From Desulfolinea sp964487745 (GTDB lineage: Bacteria > Chloroflexota > Anaerolineae > Anaerolineales > Villigracilaceae): a DNA stretch of 64,000 nucleotides. The position numbers were made by a program, and so were the translations under genes. The stretch lies in NCBI GenBank assembly GCA_964487745.1, contig CAZASG010000013.1, positions 1 to 64,000 of the forward strand. The letters run 5' to 3'. The notes below the pieces were generated by a model. The model was given only the letters and a program-made list of their open reading frames with translations, searched no databases and was not told the origin of the DNA. Shown in pieces: positions 17,309 through 26,101 of this stretch. The stretch's first letter is position 1; the number at the start of each line of letters is the position of its first letter.

Positions 17309-18408
17309 ATCTCCCTTACAAGATAAAACTTGAAAAGCGCACCGAAGACTACCCAGGCTGGCTGCCTGCAGCCACATCTTTAGGCTCTGTTGTGGTTGCC
17401 TTTTTGATCAGCGGCATTATTTTGAAGTTCATCGGCGGAGACCCCGCTCAGGTGCTGGCATATTTCTTCAAAGCCACCTTTGGCTCCTGGGCTGTTTTCT
17501 CCGACACAATGGTCAAAGCCACACCCCTTATCATGGTCGGTTTGGCTTGTGCCGTCGCCTTCAAAATGAAACTCTGGAATATCGGCGCAGAAGGTCAATT
17601 CTATATTGGTGCATTCGCCGCCAGCCTTGTTGTGCTCATCCCGATGGTTGATCTTGAAACCACACCAAAATTCATCGTCATTGGTCTGATGATCATCATG
17701 GGCATGATCGGTGGTGCAATTTGGGGCTTTATTCCCGGCTATCTCAAGGCAAAATACAAAGTCAACGAGATCATCACCACCCTGATGCTCAACTACGTTG
17801 CCCTTTATTGGAATAACTTCTGGATTTTCGACAAATGGAGTGATGCAGGATTTCAGATGACGCCGACCTTCGACAAGGTCGCCTGGCTCCCCCGTCTTTC
17901 TGACTTGGCAAAAGAATATAAGGTCTTTTCTGGAATCACTCTCCATTTGGGCGTGGTATTCGGTCTAATCGCCGCCGTTGTTATTTGGTGGGTACTTGAA
18001 CGCAGCCACTGGGGCTACCAGATCAAATTGATCGGCGATAATCCCAAAGCGGCGCGTTATGCCGGTTTGAACATCACTCGCAACCTCGTCCTCGTCATGA
18101 TGCTTTCCGGCGCTCTAGCTGGCCTGGCAGGTATGTCTGAGATCAGCGGTGTCGTACACCGTTTGCAGGAAAAGATCTCCCCCGGTTATGGCTTCACGGG
18201 CATCATCGTCGCATGGCTGGCAAAACTGAATCCCTTTGCCGTCATCATCGTATCCATTCTCTTTGGTGCGCTCATCATCGCCGGACGTCAGATCCAACCT
18301 GCCGGTTTAGCCTATCTTTTGCAGGGCATCATCCTCTTCATGGTCATCAGCAGTGATGTTTTGCTCCGTTACAGAATTCGCCTTGTTCGCAACGAGCAGG
18401 AGGCATAA
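17305..18408 (+). CDS. ABC importer permease (nucleoside-type, first subunit)
   Basis: A 367-residue inner-membrane permease of the BPD_transp_2 (branched-chain amino acid/ribose) class with 8-10 hydrophobic segments. Family landmarks include KATPLIMVGLACAVAFK, WNIGAEGQFYIGAF (about 90-103) and the EAA-like loop IGDNPKAARYAGLN. It resembles YufP-type nucleoside permeases. Translation is coupled to the ATPase gene by an ATGA overlap, and the next permease starts directly after its stop codon. Specificity comes from the BMP lipoprotein. Confidence 0.92.
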   Translation: MNLPYKIKLEKRTEDYPGWLPAATSLGSVVVAFLISGIILKFIGGDPAQVLAYFFKATFGSWAVFSDTMVKATPLIMVGLACAVAFKMKLWNIGAEGQFYIGAFAASLVVLIPMVDLETTPKFIVIGLMIIMGMIGGAIWGFIPGYLKAKYKVNEIITTLMLNYVALYWNNFWIFDKWSDAGFQMTPTFDKVAWLPRLSDLAKEYKVFSGITLHLGVVFGLIAAVVIWWVLERSHWGYQIKLIGDNPKAARYAGLNITRNLVLVMMLSGALAGLAGMSEISGVVHRLQEKISPGYGFTGIIVAWLAKLNPFAVIIVSILFGALIIAGRQIQPAGLAYLLQGIILFMVISSDVLLRYRIRLVRNEQEA

Positions 18409-19374
18409 ATGAATCTAGAAATCATTCTTCACGCAGGTTTAGCCACAGGCACCATTCTGCTCTTCGCCGCCATCGGTGAGATCTTCGCTGAGCGCGCAGG
18501 CATTCTCAATCTCGGTGTCGAGGGGATGATGCTCCTCGGCGCGATGGCTGGCTTCAGCACTTCCCTTGCGACGAATAATGCCTGGATCGGCTTGCTCGTC
18601 GCCATGATCGCTGCCGGGATTTTGAGTCTCGCGCACGGCTTGGTGACCATCCACTTTCAGGCAGATCAAGTTGTTAGCGGGCTTTCGCTGACCTTCCTCG
18701 GAACCGGGCTTGCCCTCGTTTTAGGAGAGGGTCTCACAGGTCAACATCCACCGACAATCCCCATCGTAGACATTCCCCTGCTCTCCCAAATACCCTTTAT
18801 CGGGCCGGTTTTCTTCGCTGAACACAGCCTGCTCGTCTATGTCGGCTATTTCTTCGCCCCGCTGGCAACCTATTACGTATACAAAACCCGCCCCGGGATG
18901 CACCTCCGCGCAGTTGGTGAAAAACCATCCGCCGCTGATACTCTCGGCATCAGCGTTTACGGCGTCCGCTATTTCTACACCTTTGTCGGTGGAATGCTGG
19001 CAGGTTTGGCTGGCGCTACGATTTCCCTTTCCGTCTCCCCCGGCTGGTACAGCACCCAAACTACTTCCGGCCAGGGCTGGATCGCCGTCGGCTTGGTAAT
19101 CTTCGCTCAATGGAATCCGATGCGGGCAGCCTTTGGTGGCTACCTCTTTGGGATGCTGCGCCGCTTCATCCTCGATCTGCAAGGTCCTGCTTTGCTCTTT
19201 GGTTTTGAAAACCCGCTCTATGTCAATTCCAACTATGGTTTCTTCCTTCAAATGATGCCGTTCGTTTTGACGATCGTAGCGCTTATCTGGGGTTCGCGGG
19301 CGGCAAGGAAAAAGAGACTCGGAGCGCCAGCCGCGCTCGGTGTGCCTTACATACGCGGAGAACGCGGGTTGTAG
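18409..19374 (+). CDS. ABC importer permease (nucleoside-type, second subunit)
   Basis: A 321-residue permease of the YufQ class, partner to the preceding one. Typical segments are IFAERAGILNLGVEGMMLLGAM (start about 25; ERAGILNLGVEG is the family hallmark) and the coupling loop VGEKPSAADTLGISV. About nine hydrophobic segments. Its ATG follows the previous stop with no gap, so the two are made together as a heterodimer. Last gene of the first importer operon, followed by a strong terminator. Confidence 0.92.
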   Translation: MNLEIILHAGLATGTILLFAAIGEIFAERAGILNLGVEGMMLLGAMAGFSTSLATNNAWIGLLVAMIAAGILSLAHGLVTIHFQADQVVSGLSLTFLGTGLALVLGEGLTGQHPPTIPIVDIPLLSQIPFIGPVFFAEHSLLVYVGYFFAPLATYYVYKTRPGMHLRAVGEKPSAADTLGISVYGVRYFYTFVGGMLAGLAGATISLSVSPGWYSTQTTSGQGWIAVGLVIFAQWNPMRAAFGGYLFGMLRRFILDLQGPALLFGFENPLYVNSNYGFFLQMMPFVLTIVALIWGSRAARKKRLGAPAALGVPYIRGERGL

Positions 19375-19382
19375 AGAAAAGC

Positions 19383-19420
19383 AAACTTCCGAAGTCTTGA
19401 AGACTTCGGAAGTTTTTGTT
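19383..19420 (+). terminator. Rho-independent terminator closing the first importer operon
   Basis: A 15-bp perfect inverted repeat AAACTTCCGAAGTCT / AGACTTCGGAAGTTT with a 3-nt loop and a following TTTGTTT run. The A-run on the left makes it usable for the convergent minus-strand gene too. Confidence 0.92.
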
Positions 19421-19452
19421 TAGCAGCTTGCTTGTACAATCACTCTCATATT

Positions 19453-20211
19453 TCACTCATAGAATGACAATGCAGAAGTACGACAATCTTGCATCCACTT
19501 TTCTTTTGTAAGCAATCCATCAAAAAAACAAGATGCCAAAACATATTTCAAATCAAAATTATCGTTCACAATATTTTTTGCATTTGAATAACCCTTTTTA
19601 TGCACCCAATCCATTATTCGCCAGAAAAGAATATAACTGTCTAAGAACAAAACAGACTTTTGTTTCTTAAAATCATCAATATAAAATGCTGTTTCACATT
19701 TATCCATTAAAGTCATTTCCAAAACTGTCATTGCTGAATCAAACATATCTTTTTCTAGTTCTTCAGGGTTATTTTTATATTTCTTCACATCTAACTCATT
19801 AGCTTTTATTGATAAATTCCGTATAAATTGTTCAGAAAAGAGATTGCTTTCGCTTATTCTTTTCTCTGCCTCTCGCTTAAATAATGGTAAGTATTTTTCA
19901 ATTTCTGTTTCATCTAACCCAATAAACCATCTCGTCTTTTGAGTGTCTTCATCAGAAATAACATCTTGTTCATTTACTGGTTTTCCTCGTGCAATTTCTT
20001 CTCTTGTTAATTCTCCTCTAGTTTTGGCATAAAAGATAGATAAAGGAAATTCTCTAAGATGTATAGAGTTCTTTTGAAGCATTGCTACGGCATCTCTAGC
20101 TTTAAACATTTCAACGAAAAAATCATCATTTAGGATAATTTCGTTCCCTTGTATCAATAACTGAAGTAACTCATCAGAGCGAGACATATTTACATCTAAA
20201 ACATATTTCAT
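19453..20211 (-). CDS. Uncharacterised protein, PIN-domain-like
   Basis: A 252-residue protein with no family I recognise with confidence. The start KYVLDVN places an early Asp at the end of a first beta strand, and the C-terminal DLKYVLASCFFDGLLTKEKW resembles the last part of PIN ribonuclease domains, where an Asp follows a helix. The middle is a charged helical insert of unknown nature. Composition is very AT-rich (many AAA, AAT and TTT codons) compared with its neighbours, suggesting acquisition by transfer. There is no small antitoxin-like partner next to it. It stands alone between two transcription units. A toxin-type nuclease is possible but unproven. Confidence 0.5.
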   Translation of the reverse strand: MKYVLDVNMSRSDELLQLLIQGNEIILNDDFFVEMFKARDAVAMLQKNSIHLREFPLSIFYAKTRGELTREEIARGKPVNEQDVISDEDTQKTRWFIGLDETEIEKYLPLFKREAEKRISESNLFSEQFIRNLSIKANELDVKKYKNNPEELEKDMFDSAMTVLEMTLMDKCETAFYIDDFKKQKSVLFLDSYILFWRIMDWVHKKGYSNAKNIVNDNFDLKYVLASCFFDGLLTKEKWMQDCRTSALSFYE

Positions 20212-20273
20212 AGGTCAACCTTGTGTTCGCAAAAAACTTTCAAACACTAAATGCTTAAAAACTCTTGTTTACA

Positions 20274-20732
20274 TTACCCTTTGGCTTGCCCGATCACTTC
20301 CCGCTGGATGGGAAGAATATTCTCAGGCGGATCATCCAAATCGAAGAAGCGGGCTTCCAAAATTTCATCTTCTTTTATGATGATTTGCTGATTGTCATCA
20401 GCCAGTTTTGCCTGGAAATATCCTTCTAGACGCAATTTGTAGCCACTTTCAATACGCAGCAATTGAATTTCTCTGATATTCAATCCTGTTTCTTCGTAGA
20501 CTTCACGCGCCAAGGCTTCTTCGAGGGTTTCTTTCCCCTCAATGATGCCGCCTGGTAAGCCCCAAACATCTTTGACCCAATGACGATGACGTTGTAAAAG
20601 CACGCTGCCATCGCTATCAAAAATAACGCCTGAAACACTGATCATATATTTGCTACTAATCAGCCACAAAAACCACCACTGCAACGATCCGCTCAGGCGG
20701 CGCCAGATCTGAAAAAGGGCGTCAAGCAGCAT
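20274..20732 (-). CDS. Nudix hydrolase with N-terminal hydrophobic segment
   Basis: A 152-residue Nudix-fold pyrophosphohydrolase. The Nudix box GGIIEGKETLEEALAREVYE followed by ETGL (about 61-84) matches GX5EX7REUXEEXGU, with the catalytic EExxE pattern intact. A Trp-rich hydrophobic stretch (about 8-28) precedes the domain and may be a membrane anchor; alternatively translation starts at a later Met near residue 30 (20645). No strong ribosome site is seen at either. Substrate class (nucleotide sugars, dNTPs, NADH) cannot be told. It may tidy nucleotides in this purine-rich neighbourhood, but that is only context. Confidence 0.85.
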   Translation of the reverse strand: MLLDALFQIWRRLSGSLQWWFLWLISSKYMISVSGVIFDSDGSVLLQRHRHWVKDVWGLPGGIIEGKETLEEALAREVYEETGLNIREIQLLRIESGYKLRLEGYFQAKLADDNQQIIIKEDEILEARFFDLDDPPENILPIQREVIGQAKG

Positions 20733-20869
20733 ATTTAAGGTATATGGTTAAATTTGTAGACATGGGATTGCCTCCATAATAATGTCTGAGATGAGCGGGG
20801 CAATTATACTCTCACTGGTGATAAAATATTCATTACATATTTTCAGTAAATTTATAAGGATAAAAAAAA

Positions 20870-22111
20870 ATGAGTGCTTTCCTCGGCTATGAATGTTCAA
20901 TTTGTGGAAAAAAATATGGTCCCAATGAGATCACGTACACCTGCTATCAAGATGGCGGGAATTTGAACGTGCTCCTCGATTATGAAGCAATCAAAGAAAA
21001 ATATGAGCCAGGCGACATCACCTGCCGCACCGAAACATCGCTTTGGCGATATTTACCATTGCTACCTGTGAGCAATCCCGGTGGTGAAGAGACTCCGCTC
21101 TACGCCGCAGGCTGGACACCGACGTTCTCCCTCCCCACCTTGGCTGAAAAACTTGGTTTAAACAATCTCTGGCTCAAGGATGAGAGCAGCAACCCGACCG
21201 CGTCCTTCAAGGATCGAGCAAGTGCGATCTTGGTTGCGCGCGCGAAAGAGATCGGTGCGGACGTGATCGTAACTGCTTCCACAGGAAATGCAGGCGCCGC
21301 GCTGGCCGGTATGTCTGCTGCAGTTGGGCAGAAATCGGTGATCTTTGCACCAAAGACTGCGCCTGTTGCCAAGATCACACAATTGCTGATCTTCGGGGCA
21401 CAAGTCATGCTCGTGGACGGGAATTATGACGACGCGGTCGCTCTCGCTGTCAAAGCCGCAAACGAGTTCGGCTGGTACTGCCGTAACACAGGCTACAATC
21501 CCTTTACTGCCGAGGGCAAGAAAACTGCCGCCTTTGAAATGTGGGAATGGTCCCTTGAAGCCCTTCCTGAAGGCTCGCCCCCGCTGACGGTCTTCGTTTC
21601 AGTTGGTGATGGGAATATCATTTCCGGCATCCACAAAGGCTTTAAAGACCTGGTCGCTTTGGGCTGGATGAAGCAGATGCCGCGTATCATTGGCGTACAG
21701 GCAGAAGGCTCTGCCGCCATAGCCAATGCCTACAACGCAAGCACCGAAGACATTACGCCCGTCAGCGCGACAACGATGGCAGATAGCATCTCGGTTGATA
21801 TGCCAAGTGACGGCGTTCGGGCATTGCGGGCTGCCACCGAAACTGGTGGTCAGTATGTGATCGTTCAGGATGAACAGATCTATGCTGCCATAGCGGAAAT
21901 GGGTAAGGTAGGCGTTTTCGCGGAACCTGCCGGGGCGACAGCTTATGCCGGTTTGGTGGAAGCAATTTCAAAAGGAGTTGTGAATCCGACTGATCCTGTT
22001 TTGGTCTTGAATACCGGCAGCGGATTAAAAGACGTGAAAGCGGCGATGAAATCCGTGAGTGAAGCACCTATTATTGAACCAACCCTCGAGGCTGTGAAAA
22101 AACTTTTATGA
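20870..22111 (+). CDS. thrC: Threonine synthase
   Basis: A 413-residue PLP enzyme that makes threonine from O-phosphohomoserine. It begins with a short Cys-containing lead (CSICGKKY, about 10-17, and a later Cys) as in many archaeal and Chloroflexota-type enzymes. The PLP lysine lies in SNPTASFKDRAS (about 106-117), the phosphate-binding loop is TASTGNAGAALAG, and VLNTGSGLKD is near the end. In purine-fermenting clusters a PLP diaminopropionate ammonia-lyase (YgeX) often occurs; the sequence fits threonine synthase better. It overlaps the next gene by 4 nt. Confidence 0.88.
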   Translation: MSAFLGYECSICGKKYGPNEITYTCYQDGGNLNVLLDYEAIKEKYEPGDITCRTETSLWRYLPLLPVSNPGGEETPLYAAGWTPTFSLPTLAEKLGLNNLWLKDESSNPTASFKDRASAILVARAKEIGADVIVTASTGNAGAALAGMSAAVGQKSVIFAPKTAPVAKITQLLIFGAQVMLVDGNYDDAVALAVKAANEFGWYCRNTGYNPFTAEGKKTAAFEMWEWSLEALPEGSPPLTVFVSVGDGNIISGIHKGFKDLVALGWMKQMPRIIGVQAEGSAAIANAYNASTEDITPVSATTMADSISVDMPSDGVRALRAATETGGQYVIVQDEQIYAAIAEMGKVGVFAEPAGATAYAGLVEAISKGVVNPTDPVLVLNTGSGLKDVKAAMKSVSEAPIIEPTLEAVKKLL

Positions 22112-23241
22112 GAGAGAAGTGGAGTACGCCAGCGCGCTACCTGACGCTGGTATTGCTGATTGCGTTTCTTGCGGTTTTAGGCTGGTATGCACGCTCGATG
22201 ATCCAGCCTTTGATAACAGCAGGCTTATTTGCCTACATCATGATGCCGGTTGTAGATTTTTTCAAACACCGCCTGAGGATGAAGCACAAACTGGCTGTCA
22301 ATTTGGTGTACTTCACACTGCTCTTGCTGGTTCTGGCTTCCCCTGTCATTTTTATCCCTGAACTGCTTGCGCAACTCCAGGTTTTTTCGGACGATCTGCT
22401 AGTGATCTACGAGCAGATGGTTGCTTTCTTCAATGAGCCGATCCAGATTGGGACTTTTGTGATCGATGTGAGCAATTATTTTCCCGAACTGGAAGCGTCG
22501 CTTGCTAATCTCTTGAGCAGCCTACCCGAACAAGCGCTGCATCTGATCGAGAGTGCTTCGCGCAATACCGCCTGGTTTTTCGTGATCGTTGTAGCGGTTT
22601 ATTATCTGCTGATGGATTGGGATAAGCTGCGCGAAATGCTGATCAGGCAAGCGCCGGAAGCCTACCGGCAAGATGCGCACCTGATCTTTTTGGAGATCAA
22701 GGAAATTTGGGCGGCTTATCTGCGCAGCCAGATCGCGCTGATGTTCATCGTGGGGGTCGTTTTTTCGATCGCGTGGCTGGCAATCGGCTTACCTGGCTCA
22801 CTCATCATCGGCATCCTAGCAGGGATACTGACCATCATCCCCGATCTGGGGCCCTTGATCGCTGCTATCGTGGCGATTGCCGTCGCCCTGCTTGAAGGAT
22901 CACTTTATTTGCCCCTTTCAAATTTCTGGTTTGGCGTGCTTGTACTTGTCATCTACATGGTGCTGATCAACCTGAAGAATATCTGGCTGCGCCCGCGCCT
23001 GATGGGACGCAGTGTACATTTGCATGAAGGCTTGGTCTTTATCGCTATCATCGGTGCGGTGCTGCTGCAAGGGATTTTGGGCGCGATTATCATCGTGCCG
23101 GTCATCGCTTCGGCATTGGCGATCGGGCGTTATTTGAGAGCGGGAATTTATGGGGAAGAACCTGTCTTGCGTGAAGATTTGTACGAGAAAGAAACTAAGA
23201 CTGAGAGTAAAGAAGAAGAAGAAGAAGAAGAAGATAAATAG
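22108..23241 (+). CDS. AI-2E family transporter (permease PerM-like)
   Basis: A 377-residue integral membrane protein with the AI-2E/PerM layout: two paired N-terminal helices, a soluble mid-domain (about 90-150), then a run of C-terminal helices containing GIPGSLIIGILAGILTIIPDLGP-like residues (about 230-252) and LKNIWLRPRLMGRSVHLHE (about 290-308). Members export small molecules or act as ion-coupled antiporters; ligand unknown. The C-terminal tail is an acidic Glu/Lys repeat encoded by GAAGAA triplets (23213-23240). Coupled to thrC by a 4-nt overlap, though no functional link is evident. Confidence 0.88.
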   Translation: MREKWSTPARYLTLVLLIAFLAVLGWYARSMIQPLITAGLFAYIMMPVVDFFKHRLRMKHKLAVNLVYFTLLLLVLASPVIFIPELLAQLQVFSDDLLVIYEQMVAFFNEPIQIGTFVIDVSNYFPELEASLANLLSSLPEQALHLIESASRNTAWFFVIVVAVYYLLMDWDKLREMLIRQAPEAYRQDAHLIFLEIKEIWAAYLRSQIALMFIVGVVFSIAWLAIGLPGSLIIGILAGILTIIPDLGPLIAAIVAIAVALLEGSLYLPLSNFWFGVLVLVIYMVLINLKNIWLRPRLMGRSVHLHEGLVFIAIIGAVLLQGILGAIIIVPVIASALAIGRYLRAGIYGEEPVLREDLYEKETKTESKEEEEEEEDK

Positions 23242-23258
23242 GTATTAGAGAAGATAAG

Positions 23259-23291
23259 AAGAGCGTGGATGAAATTTCATCCACGCTCTTT
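23259..23291. terminator. Long hairpin between convergent genes
   Basis: A perfect 16-bp palindromic arm pair (AAGAGCGTGGATGAAA and its complement) with essentially no loop, between the permease (+) and the xanthine dehydrogenase (-) stops. T-runs are weak on both sides, so efficiency is uncertain. Confidence 0.75.
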
Positions 23292-23294
23292 CAC

Positions 23295-25886
23295 TTAATC
23301 TATTTGGACCAGCTTCTTCGGTTTCTTACGCTTCTTCGGCAGCGGCATCGGGAACTTCGTCCGGCGCTCGCCATCATATTGATAGAGCGCATTCGCCACG
23401 GCTGCCGCAGTCGGGACGAGACCGATCTCGCCAACGCCTTTCGCGCCATAGGGACCCAGTGGATCGGGCACTTCGACGCCGATCACTTCGACGGATGGCA
23501 TCTCTTTGGCACGTAAAATGCCCATCTTGCGTAAATTCGTTGAAAGCGGAACACCATTTTCCATTGGCAGGTCTTCTGTCGTGGCGTAACCGATCCCCAT
23601 GTGAATAGAGCCTTCAACCTGCCCTTCAAAGAGCATCGGGTTGTAGATCTTCCCCGCGTCATGGGCGGCGGTCACTTTGTCGATCTGACCGTCATCATCG
23701 ATGGAGACGAGTTGAGCAGCGTAGCTATAGGAGTAATGCGTGATGGGTTTATCGGTGACGGCATCGGGTTTGGTCGTAAAATCGACGATCCACTCGCCGA
23801 AGTATTCGTTCCCAACCAGATCGGCCAGGGTGTTATGTTGAAGGTCTTCATTCAATTTTTTGCAGGCATCCAGGAGGGCATTTCCAAGCAGGGATGTCGC
23901 CCGCGAAGCGGTGGTCATACCGGCATTCTGTTCGGCAGCGGTATCGACGCGCACCTCGATCATATCCGGGTGGATGCCCGTTTCATTGCAAACCAGTTGA
24001 CGGGCGATCGTGTTCACGCCCTGCCCCATCTCGGTCCAGCCGTGATCAATGATCAGCTTATCCGGCGCAGCGATTGTCAGTAGCGCGGATGATTCATCCG
24101 GCATCCCGTTACCGATGCCTGTATTTTTCAATCCACATGCCAGACCGGCATTCTTGGTTTTATAGAACTCATCCTTGATCGCTTCGAGGGCACGCTTGAC
24201 GCCCACCCCACCCAGCAAGACCTGCCCAGTGGTGGTTTTCGAACCATCTTCCAGAGCATTCTTGTAGCGGAACTCCCAGCGGTCGAAATCACCCTGTTCG
24301 CAGAGATCGTCGATGGAGCTTTCCATGCCGAAAGTGGCCTGATTGACGCCAAAACCGCGCATCGCGCCGCAGGGCAGGTTGTTAGTATAAACCGCAAAGG
24401 CCTCACTATCCACCACCGGGACATCATACGCCGCAGCCGCATGGCTGGCGATACGCGTGAGCACCTTCGCGCCCACCGAAGCGTATGCGCCGGTATCACC
24501 CACAAAACGCGCCTTGAGATAAGTCAGCATTCCATCAGCATCACAACCGAGTTCATAATCCATCCAGACTGGATGACGCTTGGGATGCATGATGATCGAC
24601 TCATCGCGCGTCAGATGCACCTTGACGGGCATGCCCATTAGCTTGGCTGCCAGCGCAGCGTGCCCCTGAACACTCAAGTCTTCTTTGCCTCCAAAACCAC
24701 CGCCATTCGCCACAAGAATAACGCGCACCTTTTCGAGCGGTAATCCTAAAATCTTTGCGATCTGAGTACGATCTTCGTAAATACCCTGGCTCTGCGAATA
24801 GACTTTCACACCCTCACCATCGGGCAATGCTACGGCAGCTTCCACTTCCATAAAGGCGTGCTCCACGCGCTGGGTTTCATAAACACCCTTCGAGATATAA
24901 GCCGTCTTCTTTTTCGCTTCATCCATATCACCACGCACAAAAACAGGATTGGCAAGGATATTGCTTGTATTTGGGTGGACTTGCGGGGATTCAGGCTTCA
25001 TCGCCTCGTGCATATCGCTCACAACTTCCAGTGGTTCATACTCGACCTTGAGCTTGCTCATTGCATCACGAGCAATCGCTTCGGTCTCAGCAACGACACA
25101 CGCCAACACATCACCGAGATAGCGGGTGATCTCCCCTGTTGCGATCATCAGAGGCCAATCCTGCGAGATCAAACCGATCATGCGGTCACCAGGCACATCG
25201 TCCGCGGTCAGGATGCGTAGCACACCTTCCACGCTCTCTGCTTCTCGGGTGTCGATCCCAAGCACTTTAGCGCGTGGGTAATCACTGAACTTCAGCGCAC
25301 CATGTACCATCCCCTCGATGCGGATATCGTCCGTATAGTCGTGATCGCCCAAAACCAGCTTCTGGGCTTCGTATTTGGGATGTCGTGATCCCAATTTCCC
25401 TTCGCTGGTCGGGGTGGGGATCTCTTTTTCTTCGCGGATCGCTTCTGCCGCGTATTGGATCGAATCGACTACTTTAGCATAGCCGGTGCACCGGCAGATA
25501 TGCGGGGTTAGGGCCTGCTTGATCTGCTGCTCGTTTGGCACGGGATTAATATTAATAAGTGAATTTGCACGCATCACAATGCCAGGGGTGCAAAAACCAC
25601 ACTGTACGCCGCCCTTTTCGGCAAAAGCATTTGCAAAAATTTCACGGCGATAATCGCCAAGTCCATCCGGGGTGGTTATTTTAGCTTCACCGATCTTCTT
25701 CATCGGGGTGATACAAGATAGCTTGGATTTCCCGTCAATATTTACAGTACATGCGCCGCAAGAAGCTTGCCCAGAACATCCGTCTTTCACCGATGTAATA
25801 TTTTCGTGTTCACGCAAATAAGTTAAAAGCGAAATTTCAGGATCGCCATCAAACTCTTTTTCCTGTCCGTTTAGTGTAAATTTCAT
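23295..25886 (-). CDS. Xanthine dehydrogenase, selenium-dependent type (fused 2Fe-2S and molybdopterin subunits)
   Basis: An 863-residue molybdenum hydroxylase expected to oxidise hypoxanthine/xanthine. The N-terminal 160 residues hold two 2Fe-2S clusters (CSGQASCGAC, about 38-47; CGFCTPG, about 97-103; CRCTGY, about 132-137). The rest is the molybdopterin domain with GGGFGGKED, MRGFGVNQ and the catalytic Glu in GAKGVGEIGLVP near the C-terminus. The Fe-S/Mo fusion lacking an FAD domain matches the family annotated as selenium-dependent xanthine dehydrogenase, in which selenium is a labile ligand rather than a coded residue. No FAD subunit gene is adjacent. It is divergent from a GntR gene across a region with two GTCAGAC cores. 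Confidence 0.9.
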   Translation of the reverse strand: MKFTLNGQEKEFDGDPEISLLTYLREHENITSVKDGCSGQASCGACTVNIDGKSKLSCITPMKKIGEAKITTPDGLGDYRREIFANAFAEKGGVQCGFCTPGIVMRANSLININPVPNEQQIKQALTPHICRCTGYAKVVDSIQYAAEAIREEKEIPTPTSEGKLGSRHPKYEAQKLVLGDHDYTDDIRIEGMVHGALKFSDYPRAKVLGIDTREAESVEGVLRILTADDVPGDRMIGLISQDWPLMIATGEITRYLGDVLACVVAETEAIARDAMSKLKVEYEPLEVVSDMHEAMKPESPQVHPNTSNILANPVFVRGDMDEAKKKTAYISKGVYETQRVEHAFMEVEAAVALPDGEGVKVYSQSQGIYEDRTQIAKILGLPLEKVRVILVANGGGFGGKEDLSVQGHAALAAKLMGMPVKVHLTRDESIIMHPKRHPVWMDYELGCDADGMLTYLKARFVGDTGAYASVGAKVLTRIASHAAAAYDVPVVDSEAFAVYTNNLPCGAMRGFGVNQATFGMESSIDDLCEQGDFDRWEFRYKNALEDGSKTTTGQVLLGGVGVKRALEAIKDEFYKTKNAGLACGLKNTGIGNGMPDESSALLTIAAPDKLIIDHGWTEMGQGVNTIARQLVCNETGIHPDMIEVRVDTAAEQNAGMTTASRATSLLGNALLDACKKLNEDLQHNTLADLVGNEYFGEWIVDFTTKPDAVTDKPITHYSYSYAAQLVSIDDDGQIDKVTAAHDAGKIYNPMLFEGQVEGSIHMGIGYATTEDLPMENGVPLSTNLRKMGILRAKEMPSVEVIGVEVPDPLGPYGAKGVGEIGLVPTAAAVANALYQYDGERRTKFPMPLPKKRKKPKKLVQID

Positions 25887-25921
25887 TTATAACCTCTTCA
25901 TTATGAGGAAAGCGGGGAAAC

Positions 25922-25928
25922 GTCAGAC
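25922..25928 (+). promoter_or_regulatory. Half-conserved GTCAGAC core upstream of xanthine dehydrogenase
   Basis: The GTCAGAC core common to the purine operon operators, 36 bp upstream of the dehydrogenase start codon. The outer bases do not match the full palindrome, so this is a weak candidate on its own. Confidence 0.4.
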
Positions 25929-26063
25929 CTATTAAAACATAAGCAATCTACTTTTACAAGGATGGGAAGAATGGATTCAGTTATTTGTCATGCCAATTGC
26001 CACCAAATATACTTATTTTCACAAATTACTTGCCTTTTGGTTTAAATTATGCTAAAAATAAAA

Positions 26064-26074
26064 AAGTCAGACGA
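26064..26074 (+). promoter_or_regulatory. GTCAGAC-type operator candidate before the second GntR gene
   Basis: AAGTCAGACGA followed by CTGTC; the run GTCAGACGACT differs by one base from GTCAGACAACT at the purine operon operators. A -10-like TATGCT lies just upstream at 26048-26053, so binding here would fall near the transcription start of the GntR gene and suggests autoregulation. Confidence 0.5.
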
Positions 26075-26101
26075 CTGTCCACTCCTATTTAAAGGTCTTT
26101 A

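Noticed and set aside
20870..22111. Diaminopropionate ammonia-lyase (YgeX) completing the purine set
   Set aside because: The N-terminal Cys motif, SNPTASFKDRAS and overall layout fit threonine synthase better, and it is coupled to an unrelated permease.
23213..23240. GAAGAA triplet run at the end of the AI-2E-type permease gene
   Set aside because: Encodes an acidic tail; simple-sequence slippage, no further structure.
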